The notes: a model not told the origin generated them from the letters alone. Shown: positions 1-5,287, counted from the first letter of the stretch. The stretch: DNA of 5,287 bases from JBEKJU01 sp050011095 (GCA_050011095.1 JBEKJU010000291.1:1-5287); one strand, 5' to 3'. Translations and numbers: made by a program.

Positions 1-1208
1 TATGCGCAGAGGTCTGTCCCCACGACCTTTCCATGGCGCCAGTCTGCATGGAAGGGAGGGTGGGCCTTGTAGATCGAAATAAGATGCCCCCTTCGGCTCA
101 CGACTTTGCCTTGGAGGACATGCGCTCAAGCAATAGCGAGAAGTCTGCACTCGCGCTCCATGAGCCGGGAAGGGATCAAAGCGCCTTCGTCTTTTTCGCC
201 GGGTGCCAGTTAGGCGCCGCCTATCCGGACCACATCGTTCACTCATACGCGTATCTCCGCAAAATACTGAAAGGCGGCGTAGGGCTTATGCTGCGATGCT
301 GCGGAGCACCTGCGCAATGGGCAGGTCGTGTGGACCTCTTTAAGGGGTCTATCATGGATATTTCGCGGGACTGGGAGAGACTGGGTCGCCCCGTGATAAT
401 CACCGCCTGTCCCACCTGCCATCAGATTTTAAAAGGGCATCTTCCCTATGCCCGGTTCACCACATTGTGGCATATACTTGAGTCCACCGAGGCCGTGGAC
501 AGGAAGAGACCATGCGCCACCCTTGCGATCCACGACCCCTGCACCACACGACATGAACCGGCCATGCAACAATCCGTGCGGCGTATCCTTACCCGATCAG
601 GATACGCCATAGAGGAGCTGGAGCTTTCAGGTGACAGGACCGAGTGCTGCGGGTTCGGTGGGTTGATGTCCGCCTCAAACCCGCCGCTCGCACGGGATGT
701 GGCGAAGACGCGCGCCTCACGGAGCGAGACCGACTATGTGACCTATTGCGCCATGTGCCGGAATGCCCTTGCAGCCTCGGGCAAACGGGTCGTCTATATC
801 CTCGATCTCCTTTTCGGCGGCGAAACGGATCCTGCAAGCCGGAGGGTACCGGGGTTATCCGAACGTCATGAAAACAGATACAGGCTCAAACAGAGGCTGC
901 TGAAAGAATTGTGGGGTACACGGGAAGGGAAAATGGATGACTACGAGAAAATCACCCTTCATATCTCGCCGGAAGTGCAAAAGGTCATGGAGGAGAGGCG
1001 GATTCTGATAGAAGATGCGCAAAAGGTCATCGACCATGCGGAGAAGTCAGGGGTCAAGCTCTTCAACCCTGACCTCGGTCACTGGCTTGCATCCTTCAAG
1101 CCGGCCCATGTCACATACTGGGTCGAATATAGCCCTGAAGAAGCGGGCTTCAGCGTTCACAACGCATACTGCCACCGCATGGAAGTCGTGGGAAATGCAG
1201 GGTCATGA
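1..1208 (+). CDS. Dicluster Fe-S (CCG/HdrB-type) redox protein, 3' part of a longer gene
   Basis: Likely an electron-transfer subunit that passes electrons to the enzymes encoded downstream. The frame is open to the left edge, and bases 3-32 encode CAEVCPHDLS, the tail of a ferredoxin-type CxxxCP cluster motif. The gene therefore starts upstream and the ATG at 33 is internal. Counting from that ATG there are two cysteine-rich domains like those of heterodisulfide reductase subunit B: C58, C89-C90-G91 and C126xxC129, then C170, C205-C206-G207 and C239xxC242. In that family such motifs bind a non-cubane [4Fe-4S] cluster. A separate C-terminal domain (about residues 300-385) contains ISPEV, NPDLGHWLA and VTYWVEY. 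From memory this layout matches the family called pyridine nucleotide-disulfide oxidoreductase/dicluster-binding protein, in which an N-terminal flavoprotein part would lie outside the window. The stop overlaps the next start as ATGA. The domain call is firm; partner and reaction are inferred. Confidence 0.85.
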   Translation, partial: CAEVCPHDLSMAPVCMEGRVGLVDRNKMPPSAHDFALEDMRSSNSEKSALALHEPGRDQSAFVFFAGCQLGAAYPDHIVHSYAYLRKILKGGVGLMLRCCGAPAQWAGRVDLFKGSIMDISRDWERLGRPVIITACPTCHQILKGHLPYARFTTLWHILESTEAVDRKRPCATLAIHDPCTTRHEPAMQQSVRRILTRSGYAIEELELSGDRTECCGFGGLMSASNPPLARDVAKTRASRSETDYVTYCAMCRNALAASGKRVVYILDLLFGGETDPASRRVPGLSERHENRYRLKQRLLKELWGTREGKMDDYEKITLHISPEVQKVMEERRILIEDAQKVIDHAEKSGVKLFNPDLGHWLASFKPAHVTYWVEYSPEEAGFSVHNAYCHRMEVVGNAGS

Positions 1209-1408
1209 AAGAGGTCGAGGTACAGAGTCGTTGGATCTGTGCTAAATGTGGGGAGCCCCTGGTAGAAGCGAAGGTGCGGGTCCACTATCTGGGAAACGCG
1301 TTTTCAATGGAAATGCTTAACTGTCCGAAATGCGGCATGGCGATGGTGACCGAAGAGATGGCTGTCAAGAAGATGGCGGAGGCGGAGAAGATTCTTGAAG
1401 ACAAGTGA
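1205..1408 (+). CDS. Small two-CxxC redox protein, DVU_1557 family
   Basis: A 67-residue cytoplasmic protein with no signal peptide or membrane segment. It carries two CxxC knuckles, C12-C15 (ICAKCG) and C40-C43 (NCPKCG), spaced like a zinc ribbon or rubredoxin-like metal site. Between them lies a short beta-rich stretch (VRVHYLGNAFSMEML), and the acidic/lysine-rich helical tail ends in EKILEDK. Cysteine spacing, the YLG..F segment and the LEDK ending fit the uncharacterised DVU_1557 redox-protein family. Zn or Fe could be bound; the sequence does not decide. The ATG overlaps the upstream TGA (ATGA), so translation is probably coupled, which explains the weak ribosome-binding site. A 44-base gap follows before the methyltransferase gene. 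Its place between an Fe-S protein and a methyltransferase suggests a small electron carrier or metal chaperone for the pathway. Confidence 0.82.
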   Translation: MKEVEVQSRWICAKCGEPLVEAKVRVHYLGNAFSMEMLNCPKCGMAMVTEEMAVKKMAEAEKILEDK

Positions 1409-1437
1409 TGCATCCAAGCCTTTAAGGGCGGAAGCAA

Positions 1438-1443
1438 AAGGGG
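1438..1443 (+). promoter_or_regulatory. Ribosome-binding site of the methyltransferase gene
   Basis: AAGGGG lies 9 bases before the ATG at 1453. The only other in-frame upstream ATG (1408) runs into TAA after five codons, so this site supports 1453 as the start. Confidence 0.6.
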
Positions 1444-1452
1444 TCGCCTAAA

Positions 1453-2121
1453 ATGGCCGGGACCGGATCGAGTATGAGGCCGGGCGGGTTGCCCCTCACC
1501 GACAGGGCCATGAAGCTTTGCAAATGCGCACCTGGTGCCAGGGTTGCCGACATAGGCTGCGGCTCTTGTGATACAGTAACGCATCTGTTGAATGTGTACG
1601 GCATCCATGCCTTCGGACTCGATCCCTCGGAGATCCACATAACCCACGGACTTCGTGAGATGCCCCGGCTTTTCGTGGCAAGAGGACTGGCTGAGGCACT
1701 TCCGTTCGGGGGCAACTCCCTGGACGGCCTTCTTTGTGAATGCGCGCTCTCCCTGGTTCCGGACATTGACACGGCCCTGAGTGAATTTTCCAGGGTTCTG
1801 AAGCCTGGAGGTTTTCTCATCATTCATGATGTCTTTCTGGCGCAGCCCGCGTATGTGACTGAGCCCGTCCCCCTGCGTGAGACATATGGGTTACCGGGTG
1901 CCTGCACGAGGGAAGAGATGGAACAGCTTCTCAAAGGTCACCGATTCTCGGTGGAGGTCTGGGAAGACCATACACAGGCGCTGAAGGAGTTCGCGGTCCA
2001 ATCGATCCTCACCCATGGCTCATTGGACGGTTTCTGGAGCGGAGCGTGCGGTGATCTACGGGTTAAGGAAGCCGGTAGACCGGGGTACTATCTCTTGATT
2101 GCCCGCAGGCCCGTATCATAG
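1453..2121 (+). CDS. trsM: SAM-dependent methyltransferase, DVU_1556 family (TrsM type)
   Basis: A 222-residue class I methyltransferase of the Methyltransf_11 type; the substrate is unknown. SAM motif I is VADIGCGSCD (residues 31-40), the motif II acidic residue is D57 in FGLDPS, AEALPF with a following SLDGLLCECALSLV is the post-II region, and LKPGGFLIIHD is motif III. Family-like features outside the fold core are RPGGLPLTDRA near the N-terminus, EDHTQALKEFA and THGSLDGFW in the C-terminal half, and the RPGYYLLIA ending. Together these fit the DVU_1556 family rather than a generic ubiquinone methyltransferase. Motif I is unusual: the third glycine of GxGxG is a cysteine (C39), and several other cysteines occur (C23, C25, C36, and CEC near 97). 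An 18-base gap separates it from the next gene. The symbol trsM is from memory of family naming. Fold certain, family probable, substrate unknown. Confidence 0.87.
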   Translation: MAGTGSSMRPGGLPLTDRAMKLCKCAPGARVADIGCGSCDTVTHLLNVYGIHAFGLDPSEIHITHGLREMPRLFVARGLAEALPFGGNSLDGLLCECALSLVPDIDTALSEFSRVLKPGGFLIIHDVFLAQPAYVTEPVPLRETYGLPGACTREEMEQLLKGHRFSVEVWEDHTQALKEFAVQSILTHGSLDGFWSGACGDLRVKEAGRPGYYLLIARRPVS

Positions 2122-2125
2122 GAAA

Positions 2126-2131
2126 AAGGAG
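2126..2131 (+). promoter_or_regulatory. Ribosome-binding site of the C-GCAxxG-C-C gene
   Basis: A strong AAGGAG core, 8 bases before the ATG at 2140 and just after the methyltransferase stop at 2119-2121. It fixes the start of the next gene. Confidence 0.7.
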
Positions 2132-2139
2132 ACGCCATC

Positions 2140-2583
2140 ATGGATGATATTGGTTTACATATGTTACGGCTAAGGCAGAAAGGGTACTGTTGCAGCCAAA
2201 TCATGCTCATCGGGGCTCTTGAGGCCCAGCGCCGGACCAATGCCGAACTGATAAGGGCCGTGGGAGGACTCTGCGACGGGGTCGGGATGAGCGGGGAGGC
2301 ATGCGGCAGCCTATCGGGTGGGGCCTGTCTTATATCCCTCTACGCGGGAAAAGGCTCGGAAGAGGAAGAGGCGGACGAACGGTTACCCGTGATGATGAAT
2401 GAATTCGCCACATGGTTTAGAGAAGTAATAGGCGAGGCGTACGGAGGGATTCGGTGTGATGATATCCTCACGCGCTGCCCGGACAAGAGCGTCTGCGGCT
2501 CCATAGTAGCAGCCGCCTACGCCAAGGCGATAGAGATCCTTGATGCCCACGGGATAGACCTGGGCAGGGGAAAAGATGGCTGA
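2140..2583 (+). CDS. C-GCAxxG-C-C family protein, DVU_1555 type
   Basis: A 147-residue soluble protein of the C_GCAxxG_C_C (redox-active, probably metal- or cluster-binding) family. Visible landmarks are the N-terminal GYCCSQ (C17-C18), GLCDGVGMSGEACGSLSGG (C45, C55), C63 in ACLISLYAGKG, then YGGIRCDDIL (C106), C113 and C119 in SVCG. The helical tail ends in AIEILDAHGIDLG. The cysteine and glycine pattern, the conserved LYAGKG and the WF...YGGI.C block fit the DVU_1555 subgroup. Members often sit beside redox enzymes or carry cytochromes, but no CxxCH haem site is present here. The biochemical role of the family is not established; electron relay or metal delivery is a guess. It has its own strong ribosome-binding site and is followed after 28 bases by the radical SAM gene. 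Length looks complete. Confidence 0.87.
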   Translation: MDDIGLHMLRLRQKGYCCSQIMLIGALEAQRRTNAELIRAVGGLCDGVGMSGEACGSLSGGACLISLYAGKGSEEEEADERLPVMMNEFATWFREVIGEAYGGIRCDDILTRCPDKSVCGSIVAAAYAKAIEILDAHGIDLGRGKDG

Positions 2584-2598
2584 ACAGACGTGCGAATG

Positions 2599-2604
2599 AA
2601 GGAG
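2599..2604 (+). promoter_or_regulatory. Ribosome-binding site of the radical SAM gene
   Basis: AAGGAG with a 7-base spacer to the ATG at 2612. It supports that start over the out-of-frame ATG at 2596. Confidence 0.65.
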
Positions 2605-2611
2605 CCCTGGT

Positions 2612-3130
2612 ATGACATATGACACGGAGAGCATATGCCCTGTCTGCCTCAGCCGCATTCCCGCTCGCAGGGTAATGCGCGGGAATGAAGCAGTAATGGT
2701 GAAAGACTGTCAGGACCACGGCCGTTTCGAAGCCGTTATCTGGCGGGGTGAACCTGCCATGGACACCTGGCTACAGCCCGGAAAGCCCGTCCATCCCCCG
2801 GTCTGTCATGCCCACCCCGATTCAGGCTGCCCCTTTGACTGCGGTCTTTGCGAGCGGCATCAGCAGCTTCCATGTTCTGCTTTGCTGGAGGTCACGAATC
2901 GATGTGACCTTGAGTGTCCCCTCTGCTTCGCGGATTCTACGCCACGAAGTCGACCCGACCCGGATCTCGTCACCATAGCATCCTGGTACGCATGGAACCT
3001 CGACCTCGAAAAACTCAGGCGCTGCTGCATCAGCGTAGTCGCGCAGGACGGGCGCCTGGTGCCCTTCTGTGCCTATAATTTAACCGGAATCACGGGCCAA
3101 AGACTCTACCGGGATAAGGAGAGCCATTGA
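2612..3130 (+). pseudogene. trsS: Radical SAM (seleno)protein TrsS type, internally deleted
   Basis: A 172-residue remnant of a radical SAM enzyme. The N-terminal part is normal: a CPVC knuckle (C9, C12), a WRGEPAMDTW region, GCPFDCGLC (C73, C77, C80), then LLEVTNRCDLECPLCFAD, whose C98-x3-C102-x2-C105 is the radical SAM [4Fe-4S] motif. After DPDLVTIASWY (to Y126) the sequence jumps straight to AWNLDLEKLRRCC and DGRLVPFCAYNLT, which is the C-terminal tail of this family. The barrel in between, including the GGE motif that contacts SAM, is missing, roughly 200 residues by comparison with remembered relatives. The join keeps the reading frame. Two CX3CX2C sites and the GCPxxCGLC block resemble MJ0619/Tes-like radical SAM proteins. 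As written it cannot form a working barrel, so I call it a pseudogene; an assembly collapse could also explain it. Start set by AAGGAG at 2599; stop overlaps the ligase start (TGATG). Confidence 0.75.
3116..3121 (+). promoter_or_regulatory. Ribosome-binding site of the CoA ligase gene
   Basis: AAGGAG inside the end of the radical SAM frame, 8 bases before the ATG at 3130. This spacing favours the ATG at 3130 over the TTG at 3127. Confidence 0.65.
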
Positions 3131-4530
3131 TGCCTAAGACCCCTCTGGAGGCGTGGATTTCCAGGAAAATAGGCGGTGTGGGGCCTATGACGAGGGAGGC
3201 CGTTCGTACGTATCAGCTGGAAAAGCTGGCCCACACACTAGACTACGCGCGTAAAATGAGCCCCTTCTACCGTCGCCATCTCGAAGGTTTTGATCATCTC
3301 ACCCACCTACATGATATCGGCAGGCTACCCTTTACCTCTGCGGATGATCTCCGCGATGATCCGCAGAGGTTTCTCTGTGTCCCTCAGGGGGAGATAACCA
3401 GAGTAGTAACCCTCGGGACTTCAGGCACAACAGGGGAGCCAAAGCGCCTTTTCTTCACACAAGATGACCTTGAGCTGACCATTGATTTTTTTTGTGTTGG
3501 TATGTCCACCCTGGTTAAACCTAACCAAAGCGTGCTTATCCTTCTGCCGGGGGAGAAACCGGACAGCGTGGGTGATCTGCTCGCGAGGGGACTTAAGCGG
3601 ATGGATGTTCAGGGTATCATTCACGGGCCGGTGCGCGACACGAGGACCACGGCAGGCGAGATCATGAGACGCAAGATCGATTCTCTAGTGGGTATCCCCA
3701 CACAAGTGCTCGCCCTCGCGCGAAGTGAGGCAGGGTCCCTTATAGAGAAAGGAATGATAAAAAGCGTTCTACTCAGCACAGATTATGTGCCCATGGCAAT
3801 TGTGAGCGAGCTGAATCGTCTGTGGGGTTGTTCTGTGTTCAACCATTACGGCATGACCGAGACGGGTCTCGGGGGAGGTGTAGAATGCGAAGCCCACGCA
3901 GGATACCATCTCCGGGAAGCGGACCTCTACTTCGAGGTGGTCGACCCCGTAACCGGAAATCCTCTGGAGGATGGGCTTTCAGGTGAGATAGTCTTTACCA
4001 CCCTGACCCGTAAAGGCATGCCCCTGGTTCGGTATCGTACGGGTGACATGGCCCGGTTCATCCCTGAGCCTTGTCCCTGCGGCACTATCCTCAGAAGGAT
4101 GGAGCCCGTCAAAGGGCGATGGGATGGCAGGGCGCCCCTGGGTCGTGAGGGGAGTCTCACATTGCCGGAGGTAGACGAAGTGCTTTTCCGGCTGCCGTGG
4201 CTTCTCAACTATGGCATAAGGCTCACAGCTGACGAAAAAAAGGACTGTCTTGAAGTCACGGTCTATGCAGACTCCGGGCACGAGCAGAAGGGATATGAGG
4301 TCTCTCGTGCTCTTAAAGACATACGGGCGGTGCGCGAAGGCATTGAAGGGGGATGGGTGCAGTTGGCGCCGGTGCGGTTCACCAAGGAAGACTGGTTCAC
4401 CACGGGGGTGGGGAAGAGACGGATCATTGATGAGCGACAAATCGACAGAAGCGATCTTCCGCGAGCAGAAAGAGGGGCGATATGTGGGGCACTACTGCGA
4501 CAATCACGCAGGGATAGTGATTGGAATTGA
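3130..4530 (+). CDS. AMP-dependent CoA ligase, PaaK-like, DVU_1553 family
   Basis: A 466-residue adenylate-forming enzyme expected to activate a carboxylate as the acyl-AMP and then the CoA thioester; the acid is unknown. Visible motifs are the P-loop GTSGTTGEPK (residues 96-105), NHYGMTETG (238-246) for adenine/acyl binding, RYRTGD (301-306) with the ribose-binding aspartate D306, PCPCG, and the C-terminal VGKRRIID with the likely catalytic lysine K429. The short N-terminus (ISRKIGG... LDYARKMSPFYRRHL) and compact size are typical of phenylacetate-CoA-ligase-like enzymes. The start is ATG 3130 in a TGATG overlap with the radical SAM stop. The natural end is probably near residue 437; the last 30 residues are low in GC3, look non-family and overlap a better coding frame that starts at 4430. 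The native stop may therefore have been lost. All catalytic motifs are intact, so this enzyme could still be active. Confidence 0.88.
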   Translation: MPKTPLEAWISRKIGGVGPMTREAVRTYQLEKLAHTLDYARKMSPFYRRHLEGFDHLTHLHDIGRLPFTSADDLRDDPQRFLCVPQGEITRVVTLGTSGTTGEPKRLFFTQDDLELTIDFFCVGMSTLVKPNQSVLILLPGEKPDSVGDLLARGLKRMDVQGIIHGPVRDTRTTAGEIMRRKIDSLVGIPTQVLALARSEAGSLIEKGMIKSVLLSTDYVPMAIVSELNRLWGCSVFNHYGMTETGLGGGVECEAHAGYHLREADLYFEVVDPVTGNPLEDGLSGEIVFTTLTRKGMPLVRYRTGDMARFIPEPCPCGTILRRMEPVKGRWDGRAPLGREGSLTLPEVDEVLFRLPWLLNYGIRLTADEKKDCLEVTVYADSGHEQKGYEVSRALKDIRAVREGIEGGWVQLAPVRFTKEDWFTTGVGKRRIIDERQIDRSDLPRAERGAICGALLRQSRRDSDWN

Positions 4531-4609
4531 CGAAACTGAATTCGTTCAAAAGCCAGGAAGGTTTATGAAGGGGACTATGAGGACGACCAAAAGAAGCAGG
4601 ATCGCATAA
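4430..4609 (+). pseudogene. Possible next operon gene, truncated after about 50 codons
   Basis: An ATG at 4430 opens a 59-codon frame beginning MSDKSTEAIFREQKEGRYVG and passing through NHAGIVIGIDE. It overlaps the ligase frame by about 100 bases. By hand count the overlap is about 60% G/C at third positions in this frame but about 38% in the ligase frame, so this frame looks like the real coding one there. A loose purine-rich stretch (ggggaagagacgg) precedes the ATG. The frame crosses the edge of the integrase remnant near 4582 and ends at TAA 4607-4609 inside sequence that is antisense to the integrase, so only about the first 50 codons would belong to the original gene. I do not recognise the product; it does not look like an XdhC or NTP-transferase N-terminus. 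It could still be a chance frame. Confidence 0.35.
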
Positions 4610-5208
4610 TCACGCTTGCCGAACGGGTCAGGAGATCGACGGCCTCCAGCATCCGCCGGACTTCATCCCAGGTGATCGAACGGGGGATGTCGGACATACG
4701 GTACTTGCGCGGTCCTTCGACAACAGAACTCAAATCACGTTTTATGATCCCCTCTCTGAAGAGATATCTTAGAAACACCCGTATCGAGCTAACTCAAATC
4801 ACGTTTTATGATCCCCTCTCTGAAGAGATATCTTAGAAACACCCGTATCGAGCTCAAAAGTCCGGTACAGCTGAACGGGCTCAGGTCCGAGCAGTGTTCT
4901 ACGAGAAAAGCGCCCAGTGCCACTCGCGACAGTTCGGAAAGATCGTGAAGTCCTATACGGCCGAGGTAGCCCTCAAACGAACGAAGATCAAACTGATAGT
5001 ACCATATCGATGTCTCACGCAGTCCTCGTTCTTCTCTCAAGTATCGAAAGAAGCCGGGGACACCGGGAAAAGGATCGCTTTTGCTGGTCCGCCCGTTCCC
5101 GCTCATGCCGGTACTGCAAAACGAAGCACCCTTTTGATCGGGTTTTTGACAAAATCGGTAATCTCTGTAGGCGACGATCAATCCGCCCGCATTTCTGACG
5201 ACCCGCAT
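4582..5208 (-). pseudogene. Decayed tyrosine recombinase (phage/XerD-like integrase)
   Basis: On the minus strand the frame from 5208 encodes the N-terminal core-binding (SAM-like) domain, with GFFRYLREERGLRETSIWYY, FEGYLGRIGLHDLSEL and IRVFLRYLFREGIIKRDLS. It then hits TAG at 4791-4789. Dropping one copy of the 64-base tandem repeat restores reading into SSVVEGPRKYRMSDIPRSITWDEVRRMLEAVD, the linker and first helix of the catalytic domain. A second frameshift near 4630-4645 separates this from GKRDYAILLLLV (4585-4620), a stretch typical of these integrases. Homology stops near 4582, before the catalytic Arg-His-Arg-Tyr residues. At least three lesions show that the gene is dead. The start could instead be the ATG at 5106, closer to the domain; the frame is open upstream to 5277. 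It points toward the operon, consistent with an element that inserted at the operon's 3' end. Confidence 0.85.
4727..4854. repeat. Exact 64-base tandem duplication inside the integrase remnant
   Basis: Bases 4727-4790 and 4791-4854 are identical and directly adjacent, starting aactcaaatcacgtt and ending gtatcgagct. Flanking bases differ on both sides, so the unit is exactly 64. As 64 is not a multiple of three, it shifts the integrase frame and creates a TAG at the join. The protein segment RVFLRYLFREGIIKRDLS is encoded twice. Confidence 0.95.
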
Positions 5209-5224
5209 GCCCGCATTTCTGACG
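5185..5224. repeat. 16-base direct repeat upstream of the integrase
   Basis: The sequence gcccgcatttctgacg occurs at 5185-5200 and again at 5209-5224, a period of 24 bases. It lies at the 5' end of the integrase frame (minus-strand reading VRNAG twice). It could be a recombinase or regulator binding site of the old element, or a local 24-base duplication; only two copies are seen. Confidence 0.6.
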
Positions 5225-5267
5225 CCGAGACGGACCTTGCCCTTTCGAGGCTTTCTCGCGAAGACAG

Positions 5268-5279
5268 AGAGGCGCCTCT
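5268..5279. repeat. 12-base perfect palindrome near the right edge
   Basis: agaggcgcctct reads the same on both strands. It lies outside any supported gene, upstream of the integrase remnant. It could be a protein-binding site or a chance palindrome; there is no loop or T-run to suggest a terminator. Confidence 0.35.
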
Positions 5280-5287
5280 ACTTGCCG

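Noticed and set aside
33..35. ATG at 33 as the true start of the CCG protein
   Set aside because: The frame is open to the left edge and encodes CAEVCP, the end of a ferredoxin-type cluster motif, so the gene begins outside the window.
1285..1827. 180-codon minus-strand open frame
   Set aside because: It is antisense to the redox protein and methyltransferase, both well supported, and has no recognisable motif.
2581..2620. TGA at 2581-2583 as a selenocysteine codon extending the C-GCAxxG-C-C protein
   Set aside because: Read-through gives only 12 more codons with no motif, and a strong ribosome-binding site for the next gene lies there.
3075..3081. TATAAT-like sequence as an internal promoter
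   Set aside because: It lies within the conserved CAYNLT codons and has no convincing -35 element at the right distance.
3127..3129. TTG at 3127 as the ligase start
   Set aside because: The adjacent ATG at 3130 has better ribosome-binding-site spacing and forms the usual TGATG overlap.
3979..4440. 153-codon minus-strand open frame
   Set aside because: Antisense to the ligase motifs RYRTGD and GKRR; a shadow frame.
4917..5198. 93-codon plus-strand open frame
   Set aside because: Antisense to the integrase core-binding domain, whose protein sequence is clearly family-like.
5185..5224. CRISPR array
   Set aside because: Only two short repeats with an 8-base spacer, and no cas gene in the window.

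Overview
The window reads as a stretch of an anaerobic bacterial genome, most plausibly Desulfobacterota (old Deltaproteobacteria: sulfate reducers or syntrophs). The base composition is moderately GC-rich. Cysteine-rich redox proteins dominate, and the gene order matches, from memory of family names, the uncharacterised cluster named after Desulfovibrio vulgaris DVU_1551 to DVU_1558. The taxonomic call is inference, because no rRNA or other marker gene is present.

Bases 1-4530 hold a tightly packed plus-strand operon. It starts with the 3' part of an iron-sulfur protein with two CCG cysteine-rich domains (dicluster-binding type). A 67-residue two-CxxC redox protein follows (DVU_1557 type), then a SAM-dependent methyltransferase (DVU_1556 type, TrsM), a C-GCAxxG-C-C family protein (DVU_1555 type), a radical SAM protein of the TrsS type, and a PaaK-like AMP-dependent CoA ligase (DVU_1553 type). 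Gene joins are ATGA or TGATG overlaps or gaps of at most 44 bases, so one transcript with coupled translation is likely; its promoter lies upstream of the window. In D. vulgaris the corresponding locus lies, as I recall, beside a molybdenum hydroxylase (aldehyde oxidoreductase), and related loci carry XdhC-like and NTP-transferase genes. A role in making or modifying a cofactor or substrate for such enzymes is therefore a reasonable but unproven idea.

The operon looks damaged. The radical SAM gene keeps its N-terminal cysteine motifs and C-terminal tail but lacks most of the catalytic barrel, joined in frame near base 2990. Downstream of the ligase a possible next gene (from 4430) is cut off near 4580 by an unrelated segment.

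From about 4582 to 5208, on the minus strand, lies a decayed tyrosine recombinase (phage/XerD-like integrase). It has an intact core-binding domain, an exact 64-base tandem duplication that brings in a stop, a second frameshift before the recognisable GKRDYAILLLLV stretch, and no catalytic C-terminus. The last 80 bases contain a 16-base direct repeat and a 12-base palindrome but no supported gene. The likely history is insertion of a mobile element that truncated the operon's 3' end, followed by decay of both the element and perhaps the operon. Misassembly remains an alternative for the radical SAM deletion and the 64-base duplication.
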